Origin: Clostridia bacterium
Lineage (GTDB): Bacteria > Bacillota > Clostridia > Oscillospirales > CAG-272
Length of the DNA: 17,855 nucleotides
Reading direction: 5' to 3'
Assembly: GCA_029010655.1 (NCBI GenBank)
Contig: JAQXKW010000091.1
Span: 1 to 17,855, forward strand
The translations under genes and the position numbers were made by a program. The first letter of the stretch is position 1. Every line of letters begins with the position of its first letter. Of this stretch, positions 1-6,603 are shown piece after piece. The notes under the pieces are model-generated. The model made no database searches. It saw only the letters and a program-made list of their open reading frames with translations, and was not told where the DNA came from.

Positions 1-55
1 TACCGTTGTTTTTATTACACCGACATTTTACCACAAAATACAAAAAAACTCAACC

Positions 56-71
56 GGATTTGCAAAAATCC
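56..71 (-). terminator. Weak terminator candidate for the small gene
   Basis: A six-base-pair stem (GGATTT/AAATCC) with a four-base loop lies downstream of the small minus-strand gene. Read on the minus strand it is followed, after about seven bases, by a run of seven T residues. The gap between stem and T run makes this a weak candidate. A second, looser inverted repeat (GGAAAGG...CCTTTCC, 103-133) lies closer to the gene but has no T run. Confidence 0.3.
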
Positions 72-141
72 CTGCTTTGTGCGAATTGATTTCTGAAAAT
101 GTGGAAAGGAGCTTTATAATAAAACGCCTTTCCCCGAAATC

Positions 142-321
142 TTACTGTCCTTTTGACAGCTCTCTCACCAAAGCCTGCATTTCGTCCTTAGACGACACGT
201 TATGAGCCCTGTTTATAAACTCCTCCTGCTTTTCCCCGGAGAGATTTGAAAAAATCTGCATAGCATCGGGATTTTGTGCAAGCGCAAAGCAAAATCCCAG
301 CGGCAAATCGTTTTTGTTCAT
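142..321 (-). CDS. Small conserved hypothetical protein, 59 aa
   Basis: Encodes a 59-residue acidic, soluble protein beginning MNKNDLPLGF and containing a stretch like ALAQNPDAMQIFSNL followed by a helical tail. I recall short proteins of this style (LPLGF-ALAQNP-AM) in many Clostridia, usually unnamed; the function is unknown and I do not assign one. A GTG nine bases upstream (330) could extend it, but that GTG is part of the Shine-Dalgarno sequence GAGGTG, which sits six bases before the ATG at 321, so the ATG is preferred. It has no signal peptide or membrane segment. It is divergent from the fructokinase gene, and the operator-like palindrome at 405-420 lies between them, so the LacI regulator could also affect it; that is inference. 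Confidence 0.72.
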   Translation of the reverse strand: MNKNDLPLGFCFALAQNPDAMQIFSNLSGEKQEEFINRAHNVSSKDEMQALVRELSKGQ

Positions 322-366
322 GTTTTTCACCTCAAAGGTAGTTTTCCCGAAGAAATTCGGATTATC

Positions 367-372
367 ATTATA
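367..372 (-). promoter_or_regulatory. Possible -10 box of the small gene
   Basis: Read on the minus strand this is TATAAT, about 45 bases before the ATG at 321. No good -35 hexamer is visible at the right distance, so the call is weak. The LacI-type palindrome at 405-420 would sit just upstream of it. Confidence 0.3.
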
Positions 373-404
373 AAAAAACGCAAGGAGGCTTGTCCGCAGA
401 CGGT

Positions 405-420
405 AAATTTACGTAAATTT
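405..420. promoter_or_regulatory. LacI-type operator, upstream copy for the fructokinase promoter
   Basis: A perfect 16-base palindrome, AAATTTACGTAAATTT, with core TTTACGTAAA at 408-417. The central CG dinucleotide and the length suit a LacI-family operator. The same core occurs at 3749, 3875 and 3948 in front of the transport operon. Its centre (412.5) is 73 bp from the centre of the degenerate copy at 481-490, about seven helical turns. Binding by the adjacent LacI-type protein is inferred from co-location. Confidence 0.75.
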
Positions 421-452
421 CTTGTATTTTATCAAAATTCTTTTTTATATGC

Positions 453-481
453 TTGACAATTCGGAAATTAAGAGGTATAAT
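453..481 (+). promoter_or_regulatory. Sigma-A promoter of the fructokinase-regulator unit
   Basis: TTGACA at 453-458 and TATAAT at 476-481 are both perfect consensus hexamers with a 17-base spacer. Transcription should start near 488, giving a leader of about 60 bases before the fructokinase ATG. The degenerate operator TTTAACTAAA begins on the last T of the -10 box. Confidence 0.9.
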
Positions 482-490
482 TTAACTAAA
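481..490. promoter_or_regulatory. Degenerate LacI-type operator overlapping the -10 box
   Basis: TTTAACTAAA matches 8 of 10 bases of the core TTTACGTAAA, with both half-sites intact and only the central CG replaced. It starts on the last base of TATAAT, exactly the geometry of the perfect copy at 3875-3884 in the transport promoter. The shared position, more than the sequence alone, supports it as a real weaker operator. Confidence 0.55.
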
Positions 491-546
491 CTGATAATTT
501 GCCCGAGATATTTTTACCGAACTCCTGAACACAGGAGGATTTTTCT

Positions 547-1512
547 ATGTTTGATATTATTTCTCTGGGCGAGCTTCTTATCGATTTTACCCCCAGAGGC
601 ACAAGCGAAAGGGGAAATTTTCTTTTTGAGGCAAGTCCCGGCGGGGCTCCCTGCAATATGCTTGCGGCGGCGGCGGCTCTCGGAAAAAAGACCGCTTTTA
701 TCGGAAAGGTTGGCGACGACACCTTCGGACGTTTTCTCGAAAGTACAATAACCTCTCTCGGCATTGACGCCGGGGCTCTTTATAAAACAGACGGCGCATT
801 TACCACCCTTGCGTTTGTAACCCTTGACAGCGAAGGCAACAGAAACTTTTCTTTTGCAAGAAATAAAAGTGCGGACACCCTGCTCTCCCCCGACGAGGTT
901 CCTGCGGAGCTTATAAAAAACACACGGATTTTTCATGTGGGCACGCTTTCTCTGACGGACGAGCCCTCTAAAAGTGCAACTATGTCGGCTCTTGACACGG
1001 CAAAAAAGCACGGCGTATGCATATCGGTTGACCCCAATCTTCGGGAGCCCTTATGGAGAAATCTTGACGATGCGAAAAATGCAATCAGAACCGTGCTTTC
1101 GTATGCGGATATTATCAAAATATCCGATTATGAGCTTGAATTTCTGTACGGGATTTCGGATATTGAAAAGGCGGCAAGGCTTTGCTTTGAAGAATTTTCG
1201 CCGAAAATTCTTTTTGCCACCTGCGGAAAGAAGGGGGCATACGCGCTCACCGAAAATCACACCGTTCATCACCCGTGCTATCTGAAGGTAAAAACAGTAG
1301 ACACCACGGGAGCGGGAGACTCCTTCTGCGGCACTTCCCTTTCTGCGCTTATAGACGAGGGGCTTGATTTTGCCGCACTTACTGAGGAAAAGCTGTTTGA
1401 AATCGCACGGTTTGCGTCAGCCGCTGCATCTATTACCACATCTCGCTACGGCGCCATATCCGTAATGCCCCGCAGGGAAGAAATCGAAGACCTGATAAGC
1501 GTAGGTCTTTAA
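547..1512 (+). CDS. scrK: PfkB-family sugar kinase, probable fructokinase
   Basis: A 321-residue cytoplasmic kinase expected to phosphorylate fructose with ATP. It opens with the PfkB-type segment SLGELLIDF (6-14) and has the substrate-side signature around residues 31-59 (PGGAPCN, then GKVGDDTFG). The C-terminal PfkB signature DTTGAGDSF lies at 252-260, with D258 as the expected catalytic base and the GAGD anion hole intact. Length is normal for the family. AGGAGG at 533-538 is eight bases before the ATG. It is first in a unit with the LacI-type regulator, 20 bases apart, and is driven by the consensus promoter at 453-481. Fructose specificity is inferred from overall similarity to bacterial fructokinases and from the GH32-type gene in the same apparent regulon; another ketose or a ribokinase-like substrate is possible. 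The symbol is provisional. Confidence 0.88.
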   Translation: MFDIISLGELLIDFTPRGTSERGNFLFEASPGGAPCNMLAAAAALGKKTAFIGKVGDDTFGRFLESTITSLGIDAGALYKTDGAFTTLAFVTLDSEGNRNFSFARNKSADTLLSPDEVPAELIKNTRIFHVGTLSLTDEPSKSATMSALDTAKKHGVCISVDPNLREPLWRNLDDAKNAIRTVLSYADIIKISDYELEFLYGISDIEKAARLCFEEFSPKILFATCGKKGAYALTENHTVHHPCYLKVKTVDTTGAGDSFCGTSLSALIDEGLDFAALTEEKLFEIARFASAAASITTSRYGAISVMPRREEIEDLISVGL

Positions 1513-1532
1513 TTATTAAAAAGGAAGAGACC

Positions 1533-3554
1533 ATGAGCGCAACCATTAAAGACGTGGCAAAGAAAGCGGGGGTTTCCATTGCCACCGTATCTCACACCAT
1601 AAACAAGACCCGTTATGTAAGCCCCGAGCTTGCAGAGCTTGTAAACCGTGCAATCGAGGAAACAGGCTACAAGGTAAAGCAAAGCGCAAAAAATAACGCT
1701 TTGGTTCCCGGGAAAAATTCCGTTATTGCCTTTGTAGTTCCAAATGTTACATCAACAGTATATACAAAGCTTGTTTCCGCCCTCAGCCGAATTCTGCTTG
1801 AAAGCGGGTATCTGCTTGCGGTTTATGTTACAAACGACAATGAATCAACGGAGCGCAGTATTCTTTCGGGACTTATGACAAACAAGAGAATTGCCGGAAT
1901 TATTCTGTCTCCCATTTCCGCAAAAAGCTCCGATTATGACAGGCTTTTCCGCTCCGGTCTCCCCGTTGTATGCCTGACAAGAGCCATAGACAGCGACAGG
2001 TGCGCCTGCATAACGTCGGAAAACAAAGACGGAATGTATGCCGCCGCAAAGCATCTTATCCGTTCCGGGCACGAGGCTATCTGCATTATTATTGACGCAG
2101 GCATGCAAAGCGCCATGAAGGAGCGGCTTGAGGGATACCGCCGTGCGCTGGAAGAAAAAAATATTCCTTTTAATCAGAAGCTCATAATGAAGGCGGATAT
2201 TAACGCCACGGAGCGGGATTTTGCCTCCGCCTTTCATAAAATGTACGATTCCGTAAGACCCACCGCAGTAATTGCCGCCGGCAACACGCTGACCCTTATG
2301 CTCATGCGTGCGCTGAGCAATCTGGGCATTGACTGTCCCAGAGACCTTTCCGTTATCGGATTCGGCGACGAGCAGTGGTGCTCTTTTATTACCCCTCCCC
2401 TTACGGTGCTTGAGCAGGACACGGAAAAGCTCGCCGCTCTTGCGGCGCGTGAGCTTATCCGTGAAATTGAAGGAGAGGCTCCCTCCCTCGGCAGAACAGA
2501 TGTGCCCATACAGCTCAGTATAAGACGTTCCACCATGATGATAGGAAGGGGACCCTTCGGCGAGCAGTCCCATCTGCCGTCGGAAATAGTTCTCTCCCAC
2601 GAAGAAAAAAAGAGGCTTCGGGCAGGAAATTTCAAAGTAGGCATATCCTTTCATTACAGCGGAAACGCATGGACCCATCTCCATGAAAACGCAATCAGAA
2701 ACACTCTTGAAAATTTCGGCATATCGGTAGTTTCCGTTTCCGACGCCCATTTTGACCCGTCTCTGCAAATGACACAGCTTGAAGCCCTCGCCATGCAGAA
2801 GCCCGATTTGATTATTGCAATTCCCGTTGACGACAAGGTAACCTCCGACAAATTCCGCAAGCTTTCAAAAAACACAAAGCTTGTATTTATGAGCAATGTT
2901 CCCCAGGGGCTGAAGGAGTCCGAATACTGCACCTGCGTTTCCGTCAACGAAAGCGAAAACGGCGCAAATATCGGAAATCTTATGGGCGAATACTTTGCAG
3001 GCAGAAAAAACGTGAAGGTAGGCTTTATAATGCACGGCGTCGCCTTTTACGGAACGCACCTTCGCGACATGTCCGCAAAAAGAGAGCTGACGGAGCGGTA
3101 CGACAACATTGAGGTCGCCGCCACCGGAAAATTTACCAGCTTTGAAAGCGCATATGACGTGTGCTGTGATATGCTTCGGGAGCACCCGGATATTGAGGGG
3201 CTTTACGTATCATGGGACAGACCCGCTCTGGAGGTTATCCGTGCCCTGAAGGACATGGGGCGTGAGAATATTTCCCTTTTCACCACAGACCTTGACCTGG
3301 AAATAGGAAAATATTTAGGCTCGGGGCAGATCGTAAAGGCTATCAGCAGTCAGCGACCCTACGAGCAGGGCGTTGCCGTTGCAATGGCGGCGGCAAAGGC
3401 TCTTGTCAGCGACAATTGCTTTAAGTATGTGGCATTGGGTCCTTACAGCGTTAAAAGAGAGAGCTTGCTGAGAGCATGGAAGGAAATTATGCACGAGGAA
3501 GCTCCCCTGCCCATTGAGCGCGCGCTGAGCGGCTCCGATCCTCTCCTGATTTGA
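1533..3554 (+). CDS. LacI-type regulator with two tandem sugar-binding domains
   Basis: A 673-residue regulator, about twice the usual 330-350 of LacI proteins. Residues 3-47 are a classic LacI helix-turn-helix (TIKDVAKKAGVS-ATVS, then a hinge helix VSPELAELVNRAI-ETGY). Residues about 62-337 are the usual LacI ligand domain, ending in the normal SIRRST segment. After a charged linker (about 338-366), residues 367-655 form a second domain of the periplasmic-binding type: start FKVGISF, a segment QKPDLIIAIPVD near 422-433, and FTTDLDLEIGKYL near 583-595. This domain aligns by eye with the neighbouring lipoprotein's QKFDVVFVIPVD region, so it looks like a captured transporter-type binding domain. 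It has no signal peptide, so it is intracellular. It probably represses its own unit and the transport operon through TTTACGTAAA sites. An AAGGAAG sequence precedes the ATG. One continuous frame rules out a simple two-gene overlap. Confidence 0.9.
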   Translation: MSATIKDVAKKAGVSIATVSHTINKTRYVSPELAELVNRAIEETGYKVKQSAKNNALVPGKNSVIAFVVPNVTSTVYTKLVSALSRILLESGYLLAVYVTNDNESTERSILSGLMTNKRIAGIILSPISAKSSDYDRLFRSGLPVVCLTRAIDSDRCACITSENKDGMYAAAKHLIRSGHEAICIIIDAGMQSAMKERLEGYRRALEEKNIPFNQKLIMKADINATERDFASAFHKMYDSVRPTAVIAAGNTLTLMLMRALSNLGIDCPRDLSVIGFGDEQWCSFITPPLTVLEQDTEKLAALAARELIREIEGEAPSLGRTDVPIQLSIRRSTMMIGRGPFGEQSHLPSEIVLSHEEKKRLRAGNFKVGISFHYSGNAWTHLHENAIRNTLENFGISVVSVSDAHFDPSLQMTQLEALAMQKPDLIIAIPVDDKVTSDKFRKLSKNTKLVFMSNVPQGLKESEYCTCVSVNESENGANIGNLMGEYFAGRKNVKVGFIMHGVAFYGTHLRDMSAKRELTERYDNIEVAATGKFTSFESAYDVCCDMLREHPDIEGLYVSWDRPALEVIRALKDMGRENISLFTTDLDLEIGKYLGSGQIVKAISSQRPYEQGVAVAMAAAKALVSDNCFKYVALGPYSVKRESLLRAWKEIMHEEAPLPIERALSGSDPLLI

Positions 3555-3582
3555 GAAATTGAATTATTACCGCACCTGCATT

Positions 3583-3624
3583 AAAATCGGGGTTTATCCT
3601 TTTCGGACAGACCCCGATTTTTAC
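3583..3624 (+). terminator. Rho-independent terminator after the LacI-type gene
   Basis: An 11-base-pair stem, AAAATCGGGGT (3583-3593) paired with ACCCCGATTTT (3611-3621), with a 17-base loop and a T-rich tail. It lies 29 bases after the regulator's stop codon and separates the fructokinase-regulator unit from the transport operon's control region. Confidence 0.85.
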
Positions 3625-3643
3625 ATTTATCGGATTTTTATAT

Positions 3644-3659
3644 AATTTTACGCAAAATT
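3644..3659. promoter_or_regulatory. Degenerate operator-like palindrome
   Basis: AATTTTACGCAAAATT is a near-perfect palindrome with core TTTACGCAAA, one base off TTTACGTAAA. Its centre lies 102 bp upstream of the perfect copy at 3747-3760. It may be a weak auxiliary operator, but AT-rich DNA makes a chance match plausible. Confidence 0.35.
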
Positions 3660-3746
3660 CATTATTTTTTTGCCCGCTTCGTTTTGTGAGAGATAAATTT
3701 CGGTTAAAAACGGAAAAAGAGCGACAGTTTCCGCATATTTTTTCTC

Positions 3747-3770
3747 AATTTACGTAAATTTTACTGTAAA
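3747..3770. promoter_or_regulatory. LacI-type operator, distal upstream copy, with an adjoining variant
   Basis: AATTTACGTAAATT (3747-3760) is a perfect palindrome with the shared core at 3749-3758. It is followed at once by TTTACTGTAAA (3760-3770), the same half-sites with one extra central base. The core centre is exactly 126 bp upstream of the core at the -10 box (3875-3884), about twelve helical turns, as expected of an auxiliary looping site. Confidence 0.72.
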
Positions 3771-3846
3771 TTTCCAATCTATACGTCAAAGTGCATATAT
3801 TCAGAAGCATTTAATTTGTCGTTTTGTCGATTTTGATTTTAGGGTG

Positions 3847-3875
3847 TTGACAAATCAGTATGTTTCATGTATAAT
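3847..3875 (+). promoter_or_regulatory. Sigma-A promoter of the sugar transport operon
   Basis: TTGACA (3847-3852) and TATAAT (3870-3875) are perfect hexamers 17 bases apart. The start site should be near 3882, giving a leader of about 170 bases before the binding-protein ATG. An intrinsically strong promoter with an operator on its -10/+1 region implies repression when the sugar is absent. The stretch 3625-3846 holds only operator-like palindromes; I see no gene there. Confidence 0.9.
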
Positions 3876-3884
3876 TTACGTAAA
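3875..3884. promoter_or_regulatory. Primary LacI-type operator of the transport operon
   Basis: A perfect TTTACGTAAA palindrome that begins on the last T of the -10 box and covers the expected start site. A repressor bound here would block RNA polymerase directly. The degenerate site at 481-490 has the same placement at the fructokinase promoter. Confidence 0.8.
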
Positions 3885-3914
3885 CCAAGGGGTTCGGACG
3901 GCGATTAAGCCGTT

Positions 3915-3982
3915 CCGCAAGGGAAGTCTGGCGGCGTTTGGCAAAGTTTTACGTAAATAGCGCCAACAGACAGACCTTGCGG
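3915..3982 (+). other. Leader inverted repeat enclosing an operator
   Basis: In the leader, CCGCAAGG (3915-3922) pairs with CCTTGCGG (3975-3982). GTCTG (3926-3930) pairs with CAGAC (3967-3971), and TTGGC (3938-3942) pairs with GCCAA (3962-3966). The arms are separated by a 3x3 internal loop and a 7-base bulge. The 19-base terminal loop contains the operator core at 3948-3957. A smaller hairpin just upstream (CGGACGGC...GCCGTTCCG, about 3895-3917) competes for three bases. The structure could stabilise the mRNA or act in leader control; no known riboswitch class is recognised. Confidence 0.5.
3948..3957. promoter_or_regulatory. LacI-type operator, downstream copy in the leader
   Basis: A perfect TTTACGTAAA core about 70 bases into the transcribed leader. 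Its centre is exactly 73 bp from the core at the -10 box, the same distance that separates the two operators of the fructokinase promoter. Confidence 0.72.
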
Positions 3983-4051
3983 CTTCGGTGAAAATGCGTC
4001 TTTATCCCGGGCAGATCAGTTTATAAAAATTTATTTTTGGAGGAAACAAAA

Positions 4052-5029
4052 ATGAAAGCAAAAAGAATCATCGCACTCGTTCTCAGCATCATCATGGCAG
4101 TTATGATGTTCGCATCCTGCGGATCCAAGAACGAAGGCACAAACGACGCAGACCAGACCAAGGAAGACACCTTCAGCTTTGCATTCCTTGCAAACACCCA
4201 GAACAACACCTTCCAGTCCACAATGAACGACACCTTCAAGAGACTGGCAGACGAAAAGGGTTACGACTATGTTTGCTACGACCCTGACTACGACCTTAAC
4301 AAGCAGCTCAGCCAGATGTCCGACGCTGCTACTCAGAAGTTCGACGTAGTATTCGTAATCCCCGTTGACTCCGCTGGTATCCGCTCCGGTCTTCAGGAGC
4401 TGAACGACTCCGGCGCAATCGTTATCAACGTTGACACCGCTGTTATCGACGCTGACCGCGACCTGGTTAAGACCCTTGTTGCTACAAACGCATACATGGC
4501 AGGCCAGCTCGAAGGCGAGCAGATGGTTAAGGATTATCCCGACGGCGCAAAAATTGCTATTCTTGACTTCCCCGAGAACGAAAGCTGTGTTGACCGTGTA
4601 AACGGCTTCCTCGCAGGTCTCGGCGACAGCAAGGACAAGTTCACAATCGTTGCTCAGCAGGACGGTAAGGCAGCTCTTGACGCTTCCTTGAGCCTTGCTG
4701 AGGACATCATCCAGGCTAACCCCGATCTCCAGGCATTCTTCTGCATCAACGACCCCTCCGCTCTGGGCGCAGCTTCCGCTGTTAAGGCCGCAAACAAGAA
4801 GGGCGAAATCGGCGTTTACTCTATCGACGCTTCTCCCGACGGCAAGCAGGCACTCGTTGACGGCGACTTCACAAGCGTTGCAGCTCAGGTTCCGATTAAG
4901 ATTTCCGAGAAGGCATTCGAGCTCTCTCTGGAGCTTCTTAACGGCGGCACAGTTGAAGAGGAATACTACCTCGACTCCATGCTTATCACCGTTGATATGG
5001 CAAAAGAGACTCTCAACGATTGGCAGTAA
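4052..5029 (+). CDS. Lipoprotein sugar-binding protein of a CUT2 ABC transporter
   Basis: A 325-residue extracellular binding protein for a monosaccharide or small oligosaccharide, anchored to the membrane by lipid. The signal peptide has a basic start (MKAKR), a hydrophobic core and the lipobox FASC with C23 as the lipidated cysteine, followed by an acidic and polar linker. The mature part is a type I periplasmic-binding (RbsB-like) fold: FSFAFLANTQNN at the start, IPVDSAGI mid-lobe and GVYSIDASPDGKQAL near the C-terminal hinge. A TTG at 4037 could give a longer form, but it lies inside the Shine-Dalgarno run TTGGAGG, so the ATG at 4052 is the start. Codon choice is strongly biased to C-ending codons (GAC, TTC, AAC) compared with its neighbours, suggesting high expression. 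It is first in the operon; the substrate is inferred to be fructose or a fructoside. Confidence 0.9.
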   Translation: MKAKRIIALVLSIIMAVMMFASCGSKNEGTNDADQTKEDTFSFAFLANTQNNTFQSTMNDTFKRLADEKGYDYVCYDPDYDLNKQLSQMSDAATQKFDVVFVIPVDSAGIRSGLQELNDSGAIVINVDTAVIDADRDLVKTLVATNAYMAGQLEGEQMVKDYPDGAKIAILDFPENESCVDRVNGFLAGLGDSKDKFTIVAQQDGKAALDASLSLAEDIIQANPDLQAFFCINDPSALGAASAVKAANKKGEIGVYSIDASPDGKQALVDGDFTSVAAQVPIKISEKAFELSLELLNGGTVEEEYYLDSMLITVDMAKETLNDWQ

Positions 5030-5047
5030 TTTATAATAACTTATGAC

Positions 5048-5068
5048 GAGGGCGGCTTTGCCGCCCTC
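5048..5068 (+). other. Intercistronic hairpin after the binding-protein gene
   Basis: A perfect nine-base-pair stem, GAGGGCGGC and GCCGCCCTC, with a TTT loop. It sits 18 bases after the binding-protein stop and before the ATPase ribosome binding site. No T run follows, so it is more likely an mRNA-stabilising or partial-attenuation element. Such elements commonly let the binding protein be made in excess over the membrane complex; that role is inferred here. Confidence 0.75.
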
Positions 5069-5100
5069 AATCAAAATAACTTATACGGAGGTAAAAATCA

Positions 5101-6603
5101 GTGGGCGACGTCATTCTCAGAATGGAAAACATTGACAAGATTTTCGGCACTGCGTATGCGCTCCGAAATATTAATTTCGAGCTTTGTCACGGTGAAGTCC
5201 ACGCTCTTCTCGGTGAAAACGGTGCCGGAAAATCCACACTGATAAAGATCCTCGGCGGGATATATCAACCGAATGCCGGCAGGATACTGATAAACGGTAC
5301 GGAAGTAAAAATGACGGGAATAAGCGAGGCGAGAGCGCACGGTATCGGAATTATACATCAGGAAATCGTGCTTGTTCCCTATCTTACCGTCGCCGAAAAT
5401 ATTTTTCTCGGACGCGAGCCTAAAACAAAGCTCGGCTTTATTGACAAGAAGAAAATGAACGCCGAAGCCTCTCGCATGGTAAGCGCGCTGGGGCTGGACA
5501 TCGACGTTACTACCGTTCTCGACAATCTTACCATCGCACAGCAGCAGATGGTGGAAATAGTTAAAGCAAGCTCGTTTAACGTAAAAATTCTCGTTATGGA
5601 CGAGCCCACGTCGTCACTTTCCGACGAGGAAGTGGAAAAGCTTTTCGTAACTATCGAAAGGCTGAAAAAGGACGGCGTAAGCATAATCTACATTTCACAC
5701 AGAATGGACGAACTGTTCCGCATTTCCGACCGTGTTACGGTCATCCGTGACGGTACGTATGTGGGAACGAAAATAACAAAAGAAACCAATGCCGGAGAGC
5801 TTGTGTCCATGATGGTGGGCAGAACGCTTGAAAGCTTCTATACAAGAACCTACAACGAGCAGGGCGCCCCTGTTCTCGAAGTTAAAAATCTCTGCAAATA
5901 CGGCGTTTTCAAGGATATTTCCTTCACGGTGCATGCCGGCGAAATTCTCGGATTTTCCGGACTTGTGGGTGCGGGAAGAAGTGAAATCATGTCCGCCGTG
6001 TTCGGAGCAGACGGATATGACTCCGGAGAGGTTTATCTTAACGGCGAAAAGCTGAAAATCAAGAACCCCGCACAGGCTATCGCCCACGGAATTTCCCTTG
6101 TTCCCGAGGACAGAAAAAAGCAGGGACTGGTTCTTATAAATTCCTGCAGATTCAACATGGTGCTTGCATCGCTTAAATACCTGATGAACGGTATTTTCAA
6201 AAGCAATAAGAAAATTGACCGTGTATACGACGAGTACAGCCGGAAAATGCACATAAAAGCCGCCTCCCCTCAGATAGAGGTGGGCAGTCTGTCCGGCGGA
6301 AACCAGCAGAAGGTCGTGCTTGGAAAATGGCTCGCCACAAAGCCTAAGGTACTTATCCTCGACGAGCCCACCCGTGGCGTTGACGTGGGCGCAAAGCAGG
6401 AAATCTACACAATTATGAACGACCTTGCAAAAGAGGGGCTTGCAATTATTATGATATCCTCCGAGCTTCCCGAAATTATCAATATGTGCGACAGAGTATG
6501 CGTCGTTCATAACGGAGATATTACAGCTTGCCTCGAAAAAGACCGGTTATCACAGGAAACTATCATGCACTATGCAACAGGAGGAGACGTCAATGAAGGC
6601 TAA
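5101..6603 (+). CDS. CUT2 sugar ABC transporter, double ATPase subunit
   Basis: A 500-residue ATPase of the RbsA/MglA/XylG type with two fused nucleotide-binding halves, energising sugar uptake at the cytoplasmic face. The first half has Walker A GENGAGKST (38-46), a Q-loop IHQE, and a diverged signature NLTIAQQQ before Walker B VMDEPTSSLS. The second half has the typical altered Walker A region SGLVGAGRSE, an intact signature LSGGNQQK and Walker B ILDEPTRGVDVG. This asymmetry is normal for CUT2 ATPases. The start codon is GTG, with GGAGG at 5087-5091 nine bases upstream. It overlaps the start of the permease gene by 11 bases, implying translational coupling. Full family length, no defects seen. 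Confidence 0.95.
   Translation: MGDVILRMENIDKIFGTAYALRNINFELCHGEVHALLGENGAGKSTLIKILGGIYQPNAGRILINGTEVKMTGISEARAHGIGIIHQEIVLVPYLTVAENIFLGREPKTKLGFIDKKKMNAEASRMVSALGLDIDVTTVLDNLTIAQQQMVEIVKASSFNVKILVMDEPTSSLSDEEVEKLFVTIERLKKDGVSIIYISHRMDELFRISDRVTVIRDGTYVGTKITKETNAGELVSMMVGRTLESFYTRTYNEQGAPVLEVKNLCKYGVFKDISFTVHAGEILGFSGLVGAGRSEIMSAVFGADGYDSGEVYLNGEKLKIKNPAQAIAHGISLVPEDRKKQGLVLINSCRFNMVLASLKYLMNGIFKSNKKIDRVYDEYSRKMHIKAASPQIEVGSLSGGNQQKVVLGKWLATKPKVLILDEPTRGVDVGAKQEIYTIMNDLAKEGLAIIMISSELPEIINMCDRVCVVHNGDITACLEKDRLSQETIMHYATGGDVNEG

Noticed and set aside
322..330. GTG start giving a 62-residue version of the small gene
   Set aside because: The GTG forms part of the GAGGTG ribosome binding site that is correctly spaced for the ATG at 321.
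1845..2768. Long minus-strand open frame inside the LacI-type gene
   Set aside because: It lies opposite a well-supported coding frame, has low-complexity unfamiliar protein sequence and no ribosome binding site; similar antisense frames at 4031-5074 and 5695-6510 were rejected for the same reason.
4037..4051. TTG start adding five residues to the binding protein
   Set aside because: The TTG lies within the Shine-Dalgarno run and would put acidic residues before the basic signal-peptide start.
3895..4051. Known riboswitch in the transport-operon leader
   Set aside because: Paired arms are present but no recognisable conserved core of a known class, and the leader is better explained by operators plus a hairpin.
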